This document shows, piece after piece, positions 52,647 through 61,700 of a stretch of DNA of 64,000 nt. The stretch is from positions 1 through 64,000 of the forward strand of contig CAYUEV010000002.1 in the NCBI GenBank assembly GCA_964443825.1, written 5' to 3'. Position numbers and translations under genes: made by a program. The notes beneath the pieces are model-generated. The model was not told where the DNA came from. It made no database searches and was given only the letters and a program-made list of their open reading frames with translations. Each line of letters starts with the position of its first letter. The stretch's first letter is position 1. This DNA comes from UBA1081 sp964443825 (GTDB lineage Bacteria > Bacillota > Clostridia > Oscillospirales > Acutalibacteraceae).

Positions 52647-53045
52647 TTATTTTAATACCGAAAACATTGTAAAAGAGCCTTTGGCCACAAGTTTTCCTAA
52701 ATCGTTTTTAATTGTGAAATCATAATATGAAAGCGTTCTGCCCCTCTTTACGGCAAGCGACTCGGCGTAAAGCTTTTTACCTGTTCCCGGGCTTAAGTAA
52801 CTAATATCCCCGGCAGAGGATACGCATTTTATACCGTCGGCGCAAGCGGCGGCGGCGCAGGCTAAATCGCCTAAAGTAAACAGCGCCCCTCCTTGAACCA
52901 CGTTGTTGCCGTTTAAAAGGTTCTCTTCAACTTCCAACGACACTACGGCGCGCCCTTCCTCGGCGTACTCGATATTACAACCTACATATGACGCGAATCT
53001 GTCCGATTTAAAGTATTCGCCGACTTCTTTTGTTTTATCGCTCAT
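52647..53045 (-). CDS. PaaI-family hotdog thioesterase
   Basis: 132 residues from the ATG at 53045, chosen for AGGTGA placed 5 nt before it; a longer frame from 53120 would overlap recD2 much further. VVSLEVEENLLNGNNVVQGGALFTLGDLACAAAAC contains the HG-type hotdog motif with Gln in place of the more usual His (VQGG), and the conserved acidic residue in TLGD. GKKLYAESLAVKRGRTLSYYDF matches the second half. It hydrolyses acyl-CoA thioesters; substrate unknown. It overlaps the recD2 stop by 11 bp. Confidence 0.88.
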   Translation of the reverse strand: MSDKTKEVGEYFKSDRFASYVGCNIEYAEEGRAVVSLEVEENLLNGNNVVQGGALFTLGDLACAAAACADGIKCVSSAGDISYLSPGTGKKLYAESLAVKRGRTLSYYDFTIKNDLGKLVAKGSFTMFSVLK

Positions 53046-55251
53046 TTTTATCACCTGTTTCATCGTCGCATAAAAAATTTTTAAGCGCCGTATATCTTTT
53101 ATTTTGAACGTTATTTTCAACCATTTTATAAAGCTTTTCCCGATTTCCCACTATAATCATAAGCTTTCTCGATCTCGTCATAGCGGTATATAGTAAATTT
53201 CTGTACAACAACTGCGGGGGAGTGTCCGAAAGCGCGAGAATCACCGCGTTATATTCGCTCCCCTGACTTTTATGAACCGTTATGGCGTAGGCGAGTTCAA
53301 GCTCGTCCGTTTCGGAAAACTGATAAGCCGCTCTTTTGCCGTCGTCAAAATCAACCGTTATAACGCCCGTTTTAAGGTCAATATTGGAGATAATCCCAAC
53401 GTCGCCGTTAAAAATCCCCGTTCCCGCTTCTTCATTTTTGGTCCACTCAATATTGTAATTATTTTTAATTTGCATTACCTTGTCGTTTTTCCTGAAAGTT
53501 TTGGCGCCGGACCTAAATTCAGGCTTTAATTCGGACGGCGGATTAAGTTTATCTCTAAGCTTAATATTGAGCATATTGGCGCCGCACACGCCTTTTTTTG
53601 AAGGCGTTAGAACTTGAATATCATATAAAGGCGAATAATTATAGGCGCATGGAAGTCGTTTTGACGATAGCTCCAGAACGGTTTCGGACGCGCCTAGGGG
53701 GTCGTTTTTTTCAATAATAAAAAAATCCCCGTTGCGACCGCCTGTTTTTGGATTTTTCCCGTTTATAATATCGTGCGCGTTCGTGACGATAAGACTTTCT
53801 TTCGCCTGTCGAAATATCTCCGTAAGTCTTACTACCGGGACTTTTTCCGACGCGATAATATCGTGAAGGACGTTACCCGCTCCCACGGCGGGCAGTTGGT
53901 CGGAATCGCCTACCAATATAATACGACACCCAAATTTCACGGCGTCAAGAAAAGCCGTAAAAAGAAAAATGTCTATCATCGAGCACTCGTCAAGTATAAT
54001 AGCGTCGGCGTTTAAAGGGTTATCGCGGTTTCTTTTAAATTGCGGCTCTTCGTCTTGCGACCAGGTTACCTCAAGAAGTCTGTGTATGGTTTTCGCCTCT
54101 CGACCCGTAAGTTCGGTCATTCTTTTAGCGGCTCTTCCCGTCGGAGCGGCGAGAACTATATCGAAATTTTTCCTTGAAAAGAAATTTATAATACCTTTTA
54201 CGGTTGTGGTTTTGCCCGTGCCCGGACCGCCCGTTAAGACTACCAATCCGCCTTTTGCCGAAAGTTTAATCGCTTCGCGCTGTTTTTCTTCATATTTTAT
54301 ATTATTTTCTTTTTCAATTAAGTCAATTTCATCGTCCGCCGCGTTCATATCCGACGCCGAAAATTTTAAGAAAAAGTTAATCTTTTCCGCGATTGTCTTT
54401 TCAGCTTCGTAACATTCGGGAAGGCAAAGAAAAATGTTTTCCTTTTTCTTAACGCTCATTATCATTTTATTGTCGAGCATTTCCGATAACGCGTCGTTTA
54501 CGTCGTTTTCGCTTACTTTAAGAAGATTCATGCAAAGCGGTATAACTCTTTTTAAAGGAAGGCAAGTATGACCTAAACCTAAATTATGCCTTAAAATGTG
54601 GTCTATTCCCGCTCTTAACCTGTGTTTTTGTTCCGGCGGAGAGGGAAGAAGAGAGGCGATTTTCTCGGCTCTTTCAAATGAAATCACGCCTGACGACCCC
54701 GTAAGGATATAAGGGTTCATTTCGATAATTTGAGGGGCGTTCACTCCTAATTTTTTAAATATTTTAATACATTCCGAAGGCGAGAGTCCGTATTTTTCCA
54801 GGCTTAATATGACTGTTCTTACCGAAAACTGCTTTTTAAACTCATTTGAAAATTTTTCGGCTTTTTGAAGACTCATCCCCTTAATAAAAGTAAGTCTTTC
54901 AGGCTCGTTTTCTATTACGTTAAAAGTATTGTCGCCAAAGCGCTCTACGATTTTAGCCGCCGTTTTTGGACCTATTCCCTTTATGGCGCCTGAGGAAAGG
55001 TATTTTAAAAACTGAGCCGACGTGTCGGGCAGGTATCTTTCAAAGCGCTCTATTTTAAATTGGCGACCGAAACTGCGGTTCATTTGCCAAGTCCCCGTTA
55101 AGACCACTTTTTCGCCAACGGATATTTCCGGCAATGAGCCGACTGCCGTAATAAGTTCGCCGTCGGAGGAAACTTCAATAACTGTAAATAACGTGTCGGG
55201 ATTTCGAAAAACAATCTCTTCCACTAAGCCGGTTATCTGTGTGAAATCCAT
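53035..55251 (-). CDS. recD2: SF1B helicase RecD2
   Basis: 738 residues. The N-terminal OB-like part (VEEIVFRNPDTLFTVIEV) and tandem helix-hairpin-helix region (GAIKGIGPKTAAKIVERFG) mark the RecD2 subtype, which works without RecBC. Walker A is LTGGPGTGKTTT (about 336-347), Walker B AIILDECSMIDIFLF, motif III ILVGDSDQLPAVGAGNV, and the C-terminal AYAITVHKSQGSEYNAVIL and YTAMTRSRKLMIIVG. It unwinds DNA 5' to 3' in repair. Own promoter at 55285-55313. Confidence 0.96.
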   Translation of the reverse strand: MDFTQITGLVEEIVFRNPDTLFTVIEVSSDGELITAVGSLPEISVGEKVVLTGTWQMNRSFGRQFKIERFERYLPDTSAQFLKYLSSGAIKGIGPKTAAKIVERFGDNTFNVIENEPERLTFIKGMSLQKAEKFSNEFKKQFSVRTVILSLEKYGLSPSECIKIFKKLGVNAPQIIEMNPYILTGSSGVISFERAEKIASLLPSPPEQKHRLRAGIDHILRHNLGLGHTCLPLKRVIPLCMNLLKVSENDVNDALSEMLDNKMIMSVKKKENIFLCLPECYEAEKTIAEKINFFLKFSASDMNAADDEIDLIEKENNIKYEEKQREAIKLSAKGGLVVLTGGPGTGKTTTVKGIINFFSRKNFDIVLAAPTGRAAKRMTELTGREAKTIHRLLEVTWSQDEEPQFKRNRDNPLNADAIILDECSMIDIFLFTAFLDAVKFGCRIILVGDSDQLPAVGAGNVLHDIIASEKVPVVRLTEIFRQAKESLIVTNAHDIINGKNPKTGGRNGDFFIIEKNDPLGASETVLELSSKRLPCAYNYSPLYDIQVLTPSKKGVCGANMLNIKLRDKLNPPSELKPEFRSGAKTFRKNDKVMQIKNNYNIEWTKNEEAGTGIFNGDVGIISNIDLKTGVITVDFDDGKRAAYQFSETDELELAYAITVHKSQGSEYNAVILALSDTPPQLLYRNLLYTAMTRSRKLMIIVGNREKLYKMVENNVQNKRYTALKNFLCDDETGDKNER

Positions 55252-55284
55252 AAATAGACCCCGGAATTATTATTTCATTTCTAA

Positions 55285-55313
55285 ATAATAAAACAGAAAC
55301 GTCTATTTGTCAA
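55285..55313 (-). promoter_or_regulatory. Promoter of recD2
   Basis: On the minus strand TTGACA (55308-55313), a 17-bp spacer and TATTAT (55285-55290). The -35 box overlaps the end of the ABC ATPase gene. Confidence 0.75.
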
Positions 55314-55965
55314 GCAAACCGGTTTTTAATATATAATCTTTAAGGTCGTCAGACGATTTAAACTCGTTTTTATTTTTTATCAGGATTTTATTTACGGGCG
55401 GCGAATCAAGAAAAATAATAGAGTCCGAAAGGTAAAACGTCTCGTTCGGGTCGTGAGTTACAACAAAAGCCGTCTTGTTTTCAGTCATTTTCTTAATAAG
55501 CTTTAACATGTTGCCTTCCGTTTTTATATCGAGTCCGTATAACGGCTCGTCTATAAAAAAAACATCTCCCCCGTAAGCGTATGCTCTCGCGATCGAAAGT
55601 CTTCTTTTCATCCCGCCGCTGAGTTCATTTGGGTATTTTTCTCTATCTTCCCAAAGCCCCGTTATCTTAAGGGCGTTTTCAACATTTTTGGTATTCTTAG
55701 TCACATATTTTACGTTATCAAAAACGGAAAGCCAGTTAATTAAGCGGTTGTCCTGAAAAATAAAAGCTTTCTTTTTTCCCGGCGGGAAATTTATAGCGCC
55801 CTCGTTTAAGTCCAAAAGACCGAAAACGGCGTTTAAAAGCGTCGTCTTGCCAACGCCGGATTTTCCCATTACGGCGTATGTTTTATTTTCTTTTAAAGTA
55901 AAACTCAGATTTTTTATTATATATTTTTCCCCGAATTTTACCGAGATATTTGATGCTTCAATCAT
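55303..55965 (-). CDS. ABC transporter ATP-binding protein, NitT/TauT type
   Basis: 220 residues, one ABC domain: Walker A GKSGVGKTTL (about 34-43), signature LSGGMKRRLSIARA, Walker B VFFIDEPLYGLD and switch His in VVTHD. The short length and position next to the permease match SsuB/TauB-like proteins. It energises uptake by the transporter encoded upstream. It ends inside the recD2 promoter. Confidence 0.92.
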   Translation of the reverse strand: MIEASNISVKFGEKYIIKNLSFTLKENKTYAVMGKSGVGKTTLLNAVFGLLDLNEGAINFPPGKKKAFIFQDNRLINWLSVFDNVKYVTKNTKNVENALKITGLWEDREKYPNELSGGMKRRLSIARAYAYGGDVFFIDEPLYGLDIKTEGNMLKLIKKMTENKTAFVVTHDPNETFYLSDSIIFLDSPPVNKILIKNKNEFKSSDDLKDYILKTGLLDK

Positions 55966-55973
55966 ATAAAAAA

Positions 55974-56732
55974 TTATTTGTTAATTTTATTTAAAATCGT
56001 TATTAAAATTTTTTCAAGACTAATGCTCATTAGCACGACAACCGCAGTCCAGGCGAAAAGTTTCGGCGTATCCAGGTATATTTTAGACGAGTAAATCCCG
56101 CCGCCTATCGAGTTTACGGGGTTGCATATTACTTCAGCCGCGATTCCCGCTTTCCAGGAAAGCCCTAAAGCCGTCGTGAGCGATGAGATAAAATACGGCT
56201 TCACGCTCGGAATGTAAATTTTCGCGACTTTTTTTAAAAACCGAACCGAAAACGCGTCCGACATCTCCAGTAAATTTTTGTTCGTTTCTTTTACTCCCGT
56301 TTTTACGTTCGACCACACTATGGGAAATACCATCAAAGCCGCCGTAAAGGAAGGGACTTTGCCGGACTTTAGCCATACTACCGCTAAGATTATAAACGAC
56401 GCTACGGGAGTCGCCTTAATTATTTCGATTAAGGGCAAAAGGAAGTCGTTTACGGTTTTTGAAAACGAAGAGGCGACGGCCGCGAGCGTTCCTAAAATTA
56501 CGCCCGAAACGAATCCTGCCGATATTCTTAAAATCGAGTAAAAAACCGAGCGCCAAAACGCCCTCGTCTTTATCATTTCTCCTAAAGATCCAAGCGTTTC
56601 AAGAGGCGACGGCAAAAGAACGGAAAGACCGACGGCGGAAGATAAAATCTGCCATAAAATTAACCATACGGCGGCTATAAGAATATGTTTCAGTATTTTA
56701 TGAAGTTTTATGTTTTTCCTATTTTTATTCAT
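55974..56732 (-). CDS. ABC transporter permease, NitT/TauT type
   Basis: 252 residues with about six membrane helices. LIEIIKATPVASFIILAVVWL is the conserved segment of this permease family, followed by the EAA-like loop region TNKNLLEMSDAFSVRF and SLTTALGLSWKAGIAAEVIC. It forms the channel with the ATPase 8 bp downstream. Substrates in this family include nitrate, sulfonates, thiamine precursors and bicarbonate; none can be chosen here. Confidence 0.92.
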   Translation of the reverse strand: MNKNRKNIKLHKILKHILIAAVWLILWQILSSAVGLSVLLPSPLETLGSLGEMIKTRAFWRSVFYSILRISAGFVSGVILGTLAAVASSFSKTVNDFLLPLIEIIKATPVASFIILAVVWLKSGKVPSFTAALMVFPIVWSNVKTGVKETNKNLLEMSDAFSVRFLKKVAKIYIPSVKPYFISSLTTALGLSWKAGIAAEVICNPVNSIGGGIYSSKIYLDTPKLFAWTAVVVLMSISLEKILITILNKINK

Positions 56733-56769
56733 AAAATTCGCAAAAATCGTATGCGTCTTCCTATTTTAA

Positions 56770-56807
56770 AGCGGTTAAAACAAACCGCCCTTTTTGTTTA
56801 AGGGCGG
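56770..56807 (-). terminator. Internal terminator between binding-protein and permease genes
   Basis: CCGCCCTT (56785-56792) and AAGGGCGG (56800-56807) form an 8-bp stem; on the minus strand TTTGTTTT follows. It lies within an apparent operon and would lower permease/ATPase expression relative to the binding protein. Confidence 0.75.
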
Positions 56808-56816
56808 CTCGCGGTT

Positions 56817-57860
56817 TTAAGCGTAAACGTAAAAATCATCGTCCGGCGTCTTACCGCCTATTATGTCGGGGTTCTGCTCTAATAAAACCGAAAAGCACTT
56901 GGAAAGAGAGTCTTTCATTTTGTCGCCCGTGTACGACACGATATTTGAATTGGGTATCGCCGATTTCGCCACGTCTTCCGGCATAATATCGTGTTCCGCG
57001 ATAAGTTTCGCGCCTTCGTCAATATTCGCGTTTATGTAATCAGCCGACTCGCTGTAATCTTCAAGGAACGCGGCGACTTCCTCTTTATGGTTTTCATAGT
57101 AAGCGGTATTTACGGCGAAGCATCCCATCGCGAGCGTAACTCCGGCGATTTTTTCCCACTCCTCAGTTAAATCTACGGCTACCGAAAACGACGGATCTTT
57201 AGCTATAATCTGCGACACGAAAGGTTCGGGCAAAAGAACTACGTCATATCCTCCCGCTAGCGCTTTTGTGACGGATTCGGTATGCTCCGAGGCAAATTCA
57301 ATATTAACGTCCTTGCCTACTTCCAAGCCGTTTGACTCTAAAACGTAGTCGAGCGCGTACTCTGCTATAGACCCTTTGCCCGACGCTAAAATCGTTTTGC
57401 CTTTTACATCCTGTAGACCGCTTATAGCGTTGTTTTTGGTTACAATATATAAAACGCCCAGCGTAATGACTGAGATAACTTTAATTTTTCCGCCTGATTT
57501 TTGATATAGCGACGCCGCTACGTTAGTCGGCATAGAGGCAATATCGTATTCTCCCGTCATAAGGCGAGGACCTACCGTCGACGCGTCGGTATCAAGCGTA
57601 ATATCATAGGCGTTTCTCGTTTCGTTGTTATCCGATTTAGTCCATAGATACGCCCCGCCCATGCCCGTAGGACCTTTAAGAAGCGAAAGTTTTATCTTGT
57701 CGCCGTCCGAGCCGCTTTCGGGTTCTTTTAAAGCTGTCTCGTCTAAAGAAGTGGAGTTGTCCGTGGGATTTTCCGGAGTCTTACTCCCGCCGCACGAAGC
57801 GAACGTTAAAATTATCATCGTTAAACATAAAAACAATGCGATAAATTTTTTTAATTTCAT
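56817..57860 (-). CDS. Substrate-binding lipoprotein, NitT/TauT (NMT1-like) type
   Basis: 347 residues from the ATG at 57860 (AAGAGG site upstream); an ATG at 57890 adds ten residues before a poor site. Lipoprotein signal KFIALFLCLTMIILTFASC with lipobox FASC. After a Ser/Thr/Pro/Asp linker comes the type-II binding fold with KLSLLKGPTGMGGAYLW, ITLDTDASTVGPRLMTGEYD and GKTILASGKGSIAEYALDYV. It delivers the solute to the permease encoded next. It follows the Crp/Fnr gene by 43 bp, probably in one transcript. Confidence 0.92.
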   Translation of the reverse strand: MKLKKFIALFLCLTMIILTFASCGGSKTPENPTDNSTSLDETALKEPESGSDGDKIKLSLLKGPTGMGGAYLWTKSDNNETRNAYDITLDTDASTVGPRLMTGEYDIASMPTNVAASLYQKSGGKIKVISVITLGVLYIVTKNNAISGLQDVKGKTILASGKGSIAEYALDYVLESNGLEVGKDVNIEFASEHTESVTKALAGGYDVVLLPEPFVSQIIAKDPSFSVAVDLTEEWEKIAGVTLAMGCFAVNTAYYENHKEEVAAFLEDYSESADYINANIDEGAKLIAEHDIMPEDVAKSAIPNSNIVSYTGDKMKDSLSKCFSVLLEQNPDIIGGKTPDDDFYVYA

Positions 57861-57903
57861 AATAAAAAACCTCTTATTTTTATTTAACAAATAATTTTTA
57901 AGA

Positions 57904-58581
57904 TTAACTCGTTAAAGCGTAAGCGTTAAGAGAATCAAAATCGAGTATATCTATTATTTTGCCCGACCGCTTTATTATGCCTTCACGCTCTAAAACGTCA
58001 AAAGCCCTGTAAACCGAAGCTCTTCCAATATTTAAGACGTTAGCGAGGCTTGTTACGCTATAGGGGAGAACGCACCTGTTTTTTTCAGAGTTTAAGTTAG
58101 TTAAAATAAGCTCCGACACTTTGCCGAGAGTTCTGGACGCCGTGAAAAATCCGATTTTACTATTAAGGAAGTGAATTTTTTCAGATAAAATTTTAATATA
58201 ATTTTCGCCAATATTCGGATAAAGTGAAAATATTTTCGTGAGATTTTCTTTTGAAATTGTAAGCATCGAGGTTTTTTCGAGAGCTGTGACTGTAGTCAAA
58301 AAATAGTCCTTTTCATAAAAAAGCGACGCCATGCCGAATAAGTCCCCCGCGCCTAAAACGCTCATTAAAATTTTTTTGTTATCGACGTCTTTTGTGACCG
58401 ACGCCTTGCCTTTTATGATAATCACGAGCGACCTTGTGTATTTCTTTTCATCGAAAATCACATAGTTTTTTTCGCATTCGCTCTCTTCCATAAAGTTTTC
58501 GGCGATACTTATAATAACTTCTTCTTTTACGTCTGAAAAGAGTTTGCATTTTTTAAGGGTTGTCAGAACGCCTTCTTCCAA
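57904..58581 (-). CDS. Crp/Fnr-family transcriptional regulator
   Basis: 225 residues. An N-terminal cyclic-nucleotide-type beta-barrel (about 15-135: YVIFDEKKYTRSLVIIIKGKASV, LGAGDLFGMASLFYEKDYFL) is joined by the dimer helix to a winged helix-turn-helix (YSVTSLANVLNIGRASVYRAFDVLEREGIIKRSG). There are no N-terminal Fe-S cysteines in an FNR pattern, so the ligand is unknown. Its promoter holds a perfect palindrome, suggesting autoregulation. It heads the ABC transporter operon and presumably controls it. Confidence 0.9.
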   Translation of the reverse strand: MEEGVLTTLKKCKLFSDVKEEVIISIAENFMEESECEKNYVIFDEKKYTRSLVIIIKGKASVTKDVDNKKILMSVLGAGDLFGMASLFYEKDYFLTTVTALEKTSMLTISKENLTKIFSLYPNIGENYIKILSEKIHFLNSKIGFFTASRTLGKVSELILTNLNSEKNRCVLPYSVTSLANVLNIGRASVYRAFDVLEREGIIKRSGKIIDILDFDSLNAYALTS

Positions 58582-58598
58582 AACAATCGCCTCGCTTT

Positions 58599-58614
58599 TG
58601 TATCATATGATACA
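58599..58614. promoter_or_regulatory. 16-bp perfect palindrome, candidate operator of the Crp/Fnr regulator
   Basis: TGTATCATATGATACA is a perfect inverted repeat that begins at the last base of the -10 box and covers the expected transcription start. The half-site TGTATC fits the size and spacing of Crp/Fnr-family sites. Confidence 0.75.
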
Positions 58615-58642
58615 TTATAAAATAAAAAATATATTTTGTCAA
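58614..58642 (-). promoter_or_regulatory. Consensus promoter of the regulator-ABC operon
   Basis: On the minus strand TTGACA (58637-58642), a 17-bp AT-rich spacer and TATAAT (58614-58619): both hexamers are exact consensus. Confidence 0.92.
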
Positions 58643-58657
58643 TAGTTTTGCCTATTA

Positions 58658-58695
58658 AAAAGTAAAACCCCGGACGAGTCTTTACCTGTCCGGGG
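58658..58695 (-). terminator. Intrinsic terminator after the double phosphoesterase gene
   Basis: CCCCGGAC (58668-58675) pairs perfectly with GTCCGGGG (58688-58695); minus strand continues TTTTACTTTTT. Confidence 0.88.
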
Positions 58696-58714
58696 AAATT
58701 ATTAAGTTTAAAAT

Positions 58715-61700
58715 TTAGCCCGCTAAAAGTAAGCAGATTCTCGAAATTATGTACATAACTCTCTCTAAGAACGACATAATCTCTTTCCATACCTCAAAGA
58801 AGGATTTCTTGGGATTGTTGATCTCCTCGCCGACAACGTCGGGAGCGTCGCCCGCGTATTCGCCCTGAGTCGCGTCTTTTTGGATTGCGAAAGAATCGAC
58901 GTTTTCCGCTTTAGAGCCGTTTACTTTGTAAGCGTCAAAGTAAAGTACGCCGTCTTCAATCTGTATCGCTGAGAACATTGACGCGTCGGCGGTTCTAATG
59001 GCTTCGGCCCTTGGGAAGTATTCGTCGGTGAGAGAAGCGTCTTTTACGTTGTATGTTTTAACGCCCGACGTGCCGCTTATAACGTATGTAGTTCCCGTTG
59101 GGGCAACGTCCGTTTTGTATTTTTTGCCGTCGTGATTCAAGTAAATCCTGCTTGAGTCGTTTACGAGATTAGAGTCCATAGAGTATGTTCTCATATAGAC
59201 GTGGTCGTGACCTTCGAGAACGAGGTCGATATGAAGCTGCGGCATAAGGACCGAAAGCTGATCCCTTATCGCGCAAACGTCGTCGTCGTTATAGTGAGAG
59301 CCGTTTGAGTACGGAGCTTTATGAAGAGCTACTATTTTCCATTGAGCGGCGCTCGAATTCATATCGTTTTTGAGCCATTCGATTTGTTTCGCGCTAATAG
59401 CGTCGTCGTCGCCTAAATCGTTCGTATTGAGGACGGCGATGTGGAGGTTGTTATAGTCGAACGAATAGTAAACGCCGGAAGCGGTATCCTGTTCGGGAAC
59501 TCCGGGAAGAGTGAAGTTGTCAACCGTCGCATAATCGTACTTTTCCTCATGATTACCCGTCGCAGGCATAAAGTAGGTGTTCATAAGGTTCTGTGAAGCC
59601 GTGTCGAACATCCACTGCCACTGATTTGTGTTAGAGCCGTGGTCTACAAGATCGCCCGTGTTCATAATGAATTTCGCGTCGGGGTAGAGCTTGTACGCCG
59701 TCTTTACGACGTTAGCCCAAGAACGTTCATACTGAGGTACATTCTGCGACTGCGGATCGGACATATGGAAGAACGTGACGTTCTTGCCGCCGTCGGGAGT
59801 TTCAATAGCGCCGGAGTCGCTCCACCAGCCTCTCGAGGCGTCGCCTACTCTGTAGAAGTATTTTGTGTTGGGTTCAAGATTAGAGAGCGTTACCGTGTGG
59901 CGCGTCATCTTAAAATCGTAATTGAAAGCGCCTATAACGCCAAAGTCTAAGCCGGGATAGCGTCTGTCGACTTCTTTTGACTCGGAGTTAATAGTAAACG
60001 AGGCGTTTTTAGTGGGAGAGCCGGTAAATCCTTTAAAGTCGCTCTCTTTATAAATTTCAATATCCCCGCCTTTTACGGTAGATTTGCTGAACCAGTTGAT
60101 ATTTGCGCTCGTGTTATTTTCGCCAAGAGTGACTGAAATCATCGTGGGAAGTCTGTAGTTTTCGGTCGTTGCGGGAGGAACTACTTTATCCGAAGAATAC
60201 GTAACGCCTCTGTCGCCAAGCGTTTTCGGATTCTCGTCGGACGTGAGATCTTCTACAATATACGCGAGCTCATATCCTATTCCTTCCATCTGGCTATCGG
60301 TTAAATATTCCTGTAAAAACAGCTGGTCAATAACGTCGTAAAGGTTTTCGTAGGGGAGTATACCCGATTTAAATATCGTGTCGACAAGACCCTTATATGT
60401 GTTATCGTTCTTTAACAGTCTTTTAACGAACGTGTCGAGAGAAACGCCCAAGAGCTTTCCAAGCCCCGGGTCTTTATCAAAGAGCTTATCTACTCTTACT
60501 TCCACTTTCGCGAGAACGGCGTCGGTAATAACATCGTTAAGCAGCGCGTCTACAAGGACGTTAAAGAGCTTGTCGGCGGCGTCGCCTTCTCTAAAGTTTT
60601 TAATCGCGTCCTGGACGAAAGCGTCGCCGCCGCTGTCCTCGTTGCCGTCATACCAGTAGTGCATGGCGGTAAGGACAAGATCTCCAAACGTGCCGGGTTT
60701 ATTGGGGTCGCCAAAATGTAAGCTGTCAATAAACTTTGTGCAGGGAACGTCGGAAATCACGCATCCGGCGAGTTTTGAAACAAGATTTCTTACAACAGGC
60801 AAAAGTTTTGACTCATCCTTTATGTAGAGATCCTCAATCTGCAAAAGAAGATCGTCTATAAACCACATAATATTTTCAGAGGAGAAGTTTACGCCTAAAA
60901 TGTTAATTCCGTCGCCGATATAAGGAGCTAAAAGATCTTTAATCTTCTCATCTAAGTCGACGCCCGCTTCGGATTTAAGGAAAGCTTTGATTCCGCCCGC
61001 GTCTCTTATTTGTTTCGCGTATCTTACGACATAACGCTGGAAGAAGCCTGTGAAAAATTCCGTAACGTCGGGATTGCCGTCTTCGGTGTACCTTCCGCCA
61101 AAGTTAATGGCGAAAGAAGGCTGACTGAAGGGCTTCGGGTAAACCGTACCGTTTACGTTTATTTCATGCGCCAAGTCGCAGTCAAACGAGTCGTATGACA
61201 CGTCGCTCTCGCCGTCGCCGTATGTTGTGATTTTCATTTCGTTAAAGCGGTTGGGGTAGCCCGCGAGAGAACCTGTTTCACAGTCGTAAATAACATTTCC
61301 GTTATCGCTCGTAACGCTCGCGACGTCGTTCGTGTGAAGATGACCCGTAAACGCGAAGTGAATGCCAGCGTCTGCGTACTGTTCGGCTACGTTTAAGTAA
61401 TCGTCCACAACAAAGCGTCCGCCGATTGAAGGTTCTACTTTCATGTGGGCGGATAACGAATGGTGCTGCATAACCATGACGGTTTTGCCCTGGGCTTTAC
61501 CCTGAGCCGCCATTTCTTTTACCCAATTTAAGCAATCTTCCGTAATAGCGCCGTTGGTTATAGGAGTTTGCGGCGTGTAAGCGTCGTATTCGTTAGAATC
61601 GACGACGATAAGCCTGTAATTCTTGTCAAGGTCTACGACGTAAGAAAGACCGTTTTCGGTTTTTCCCGAGGGAGGAGTATACTCCGCGACGGCTAAATCA

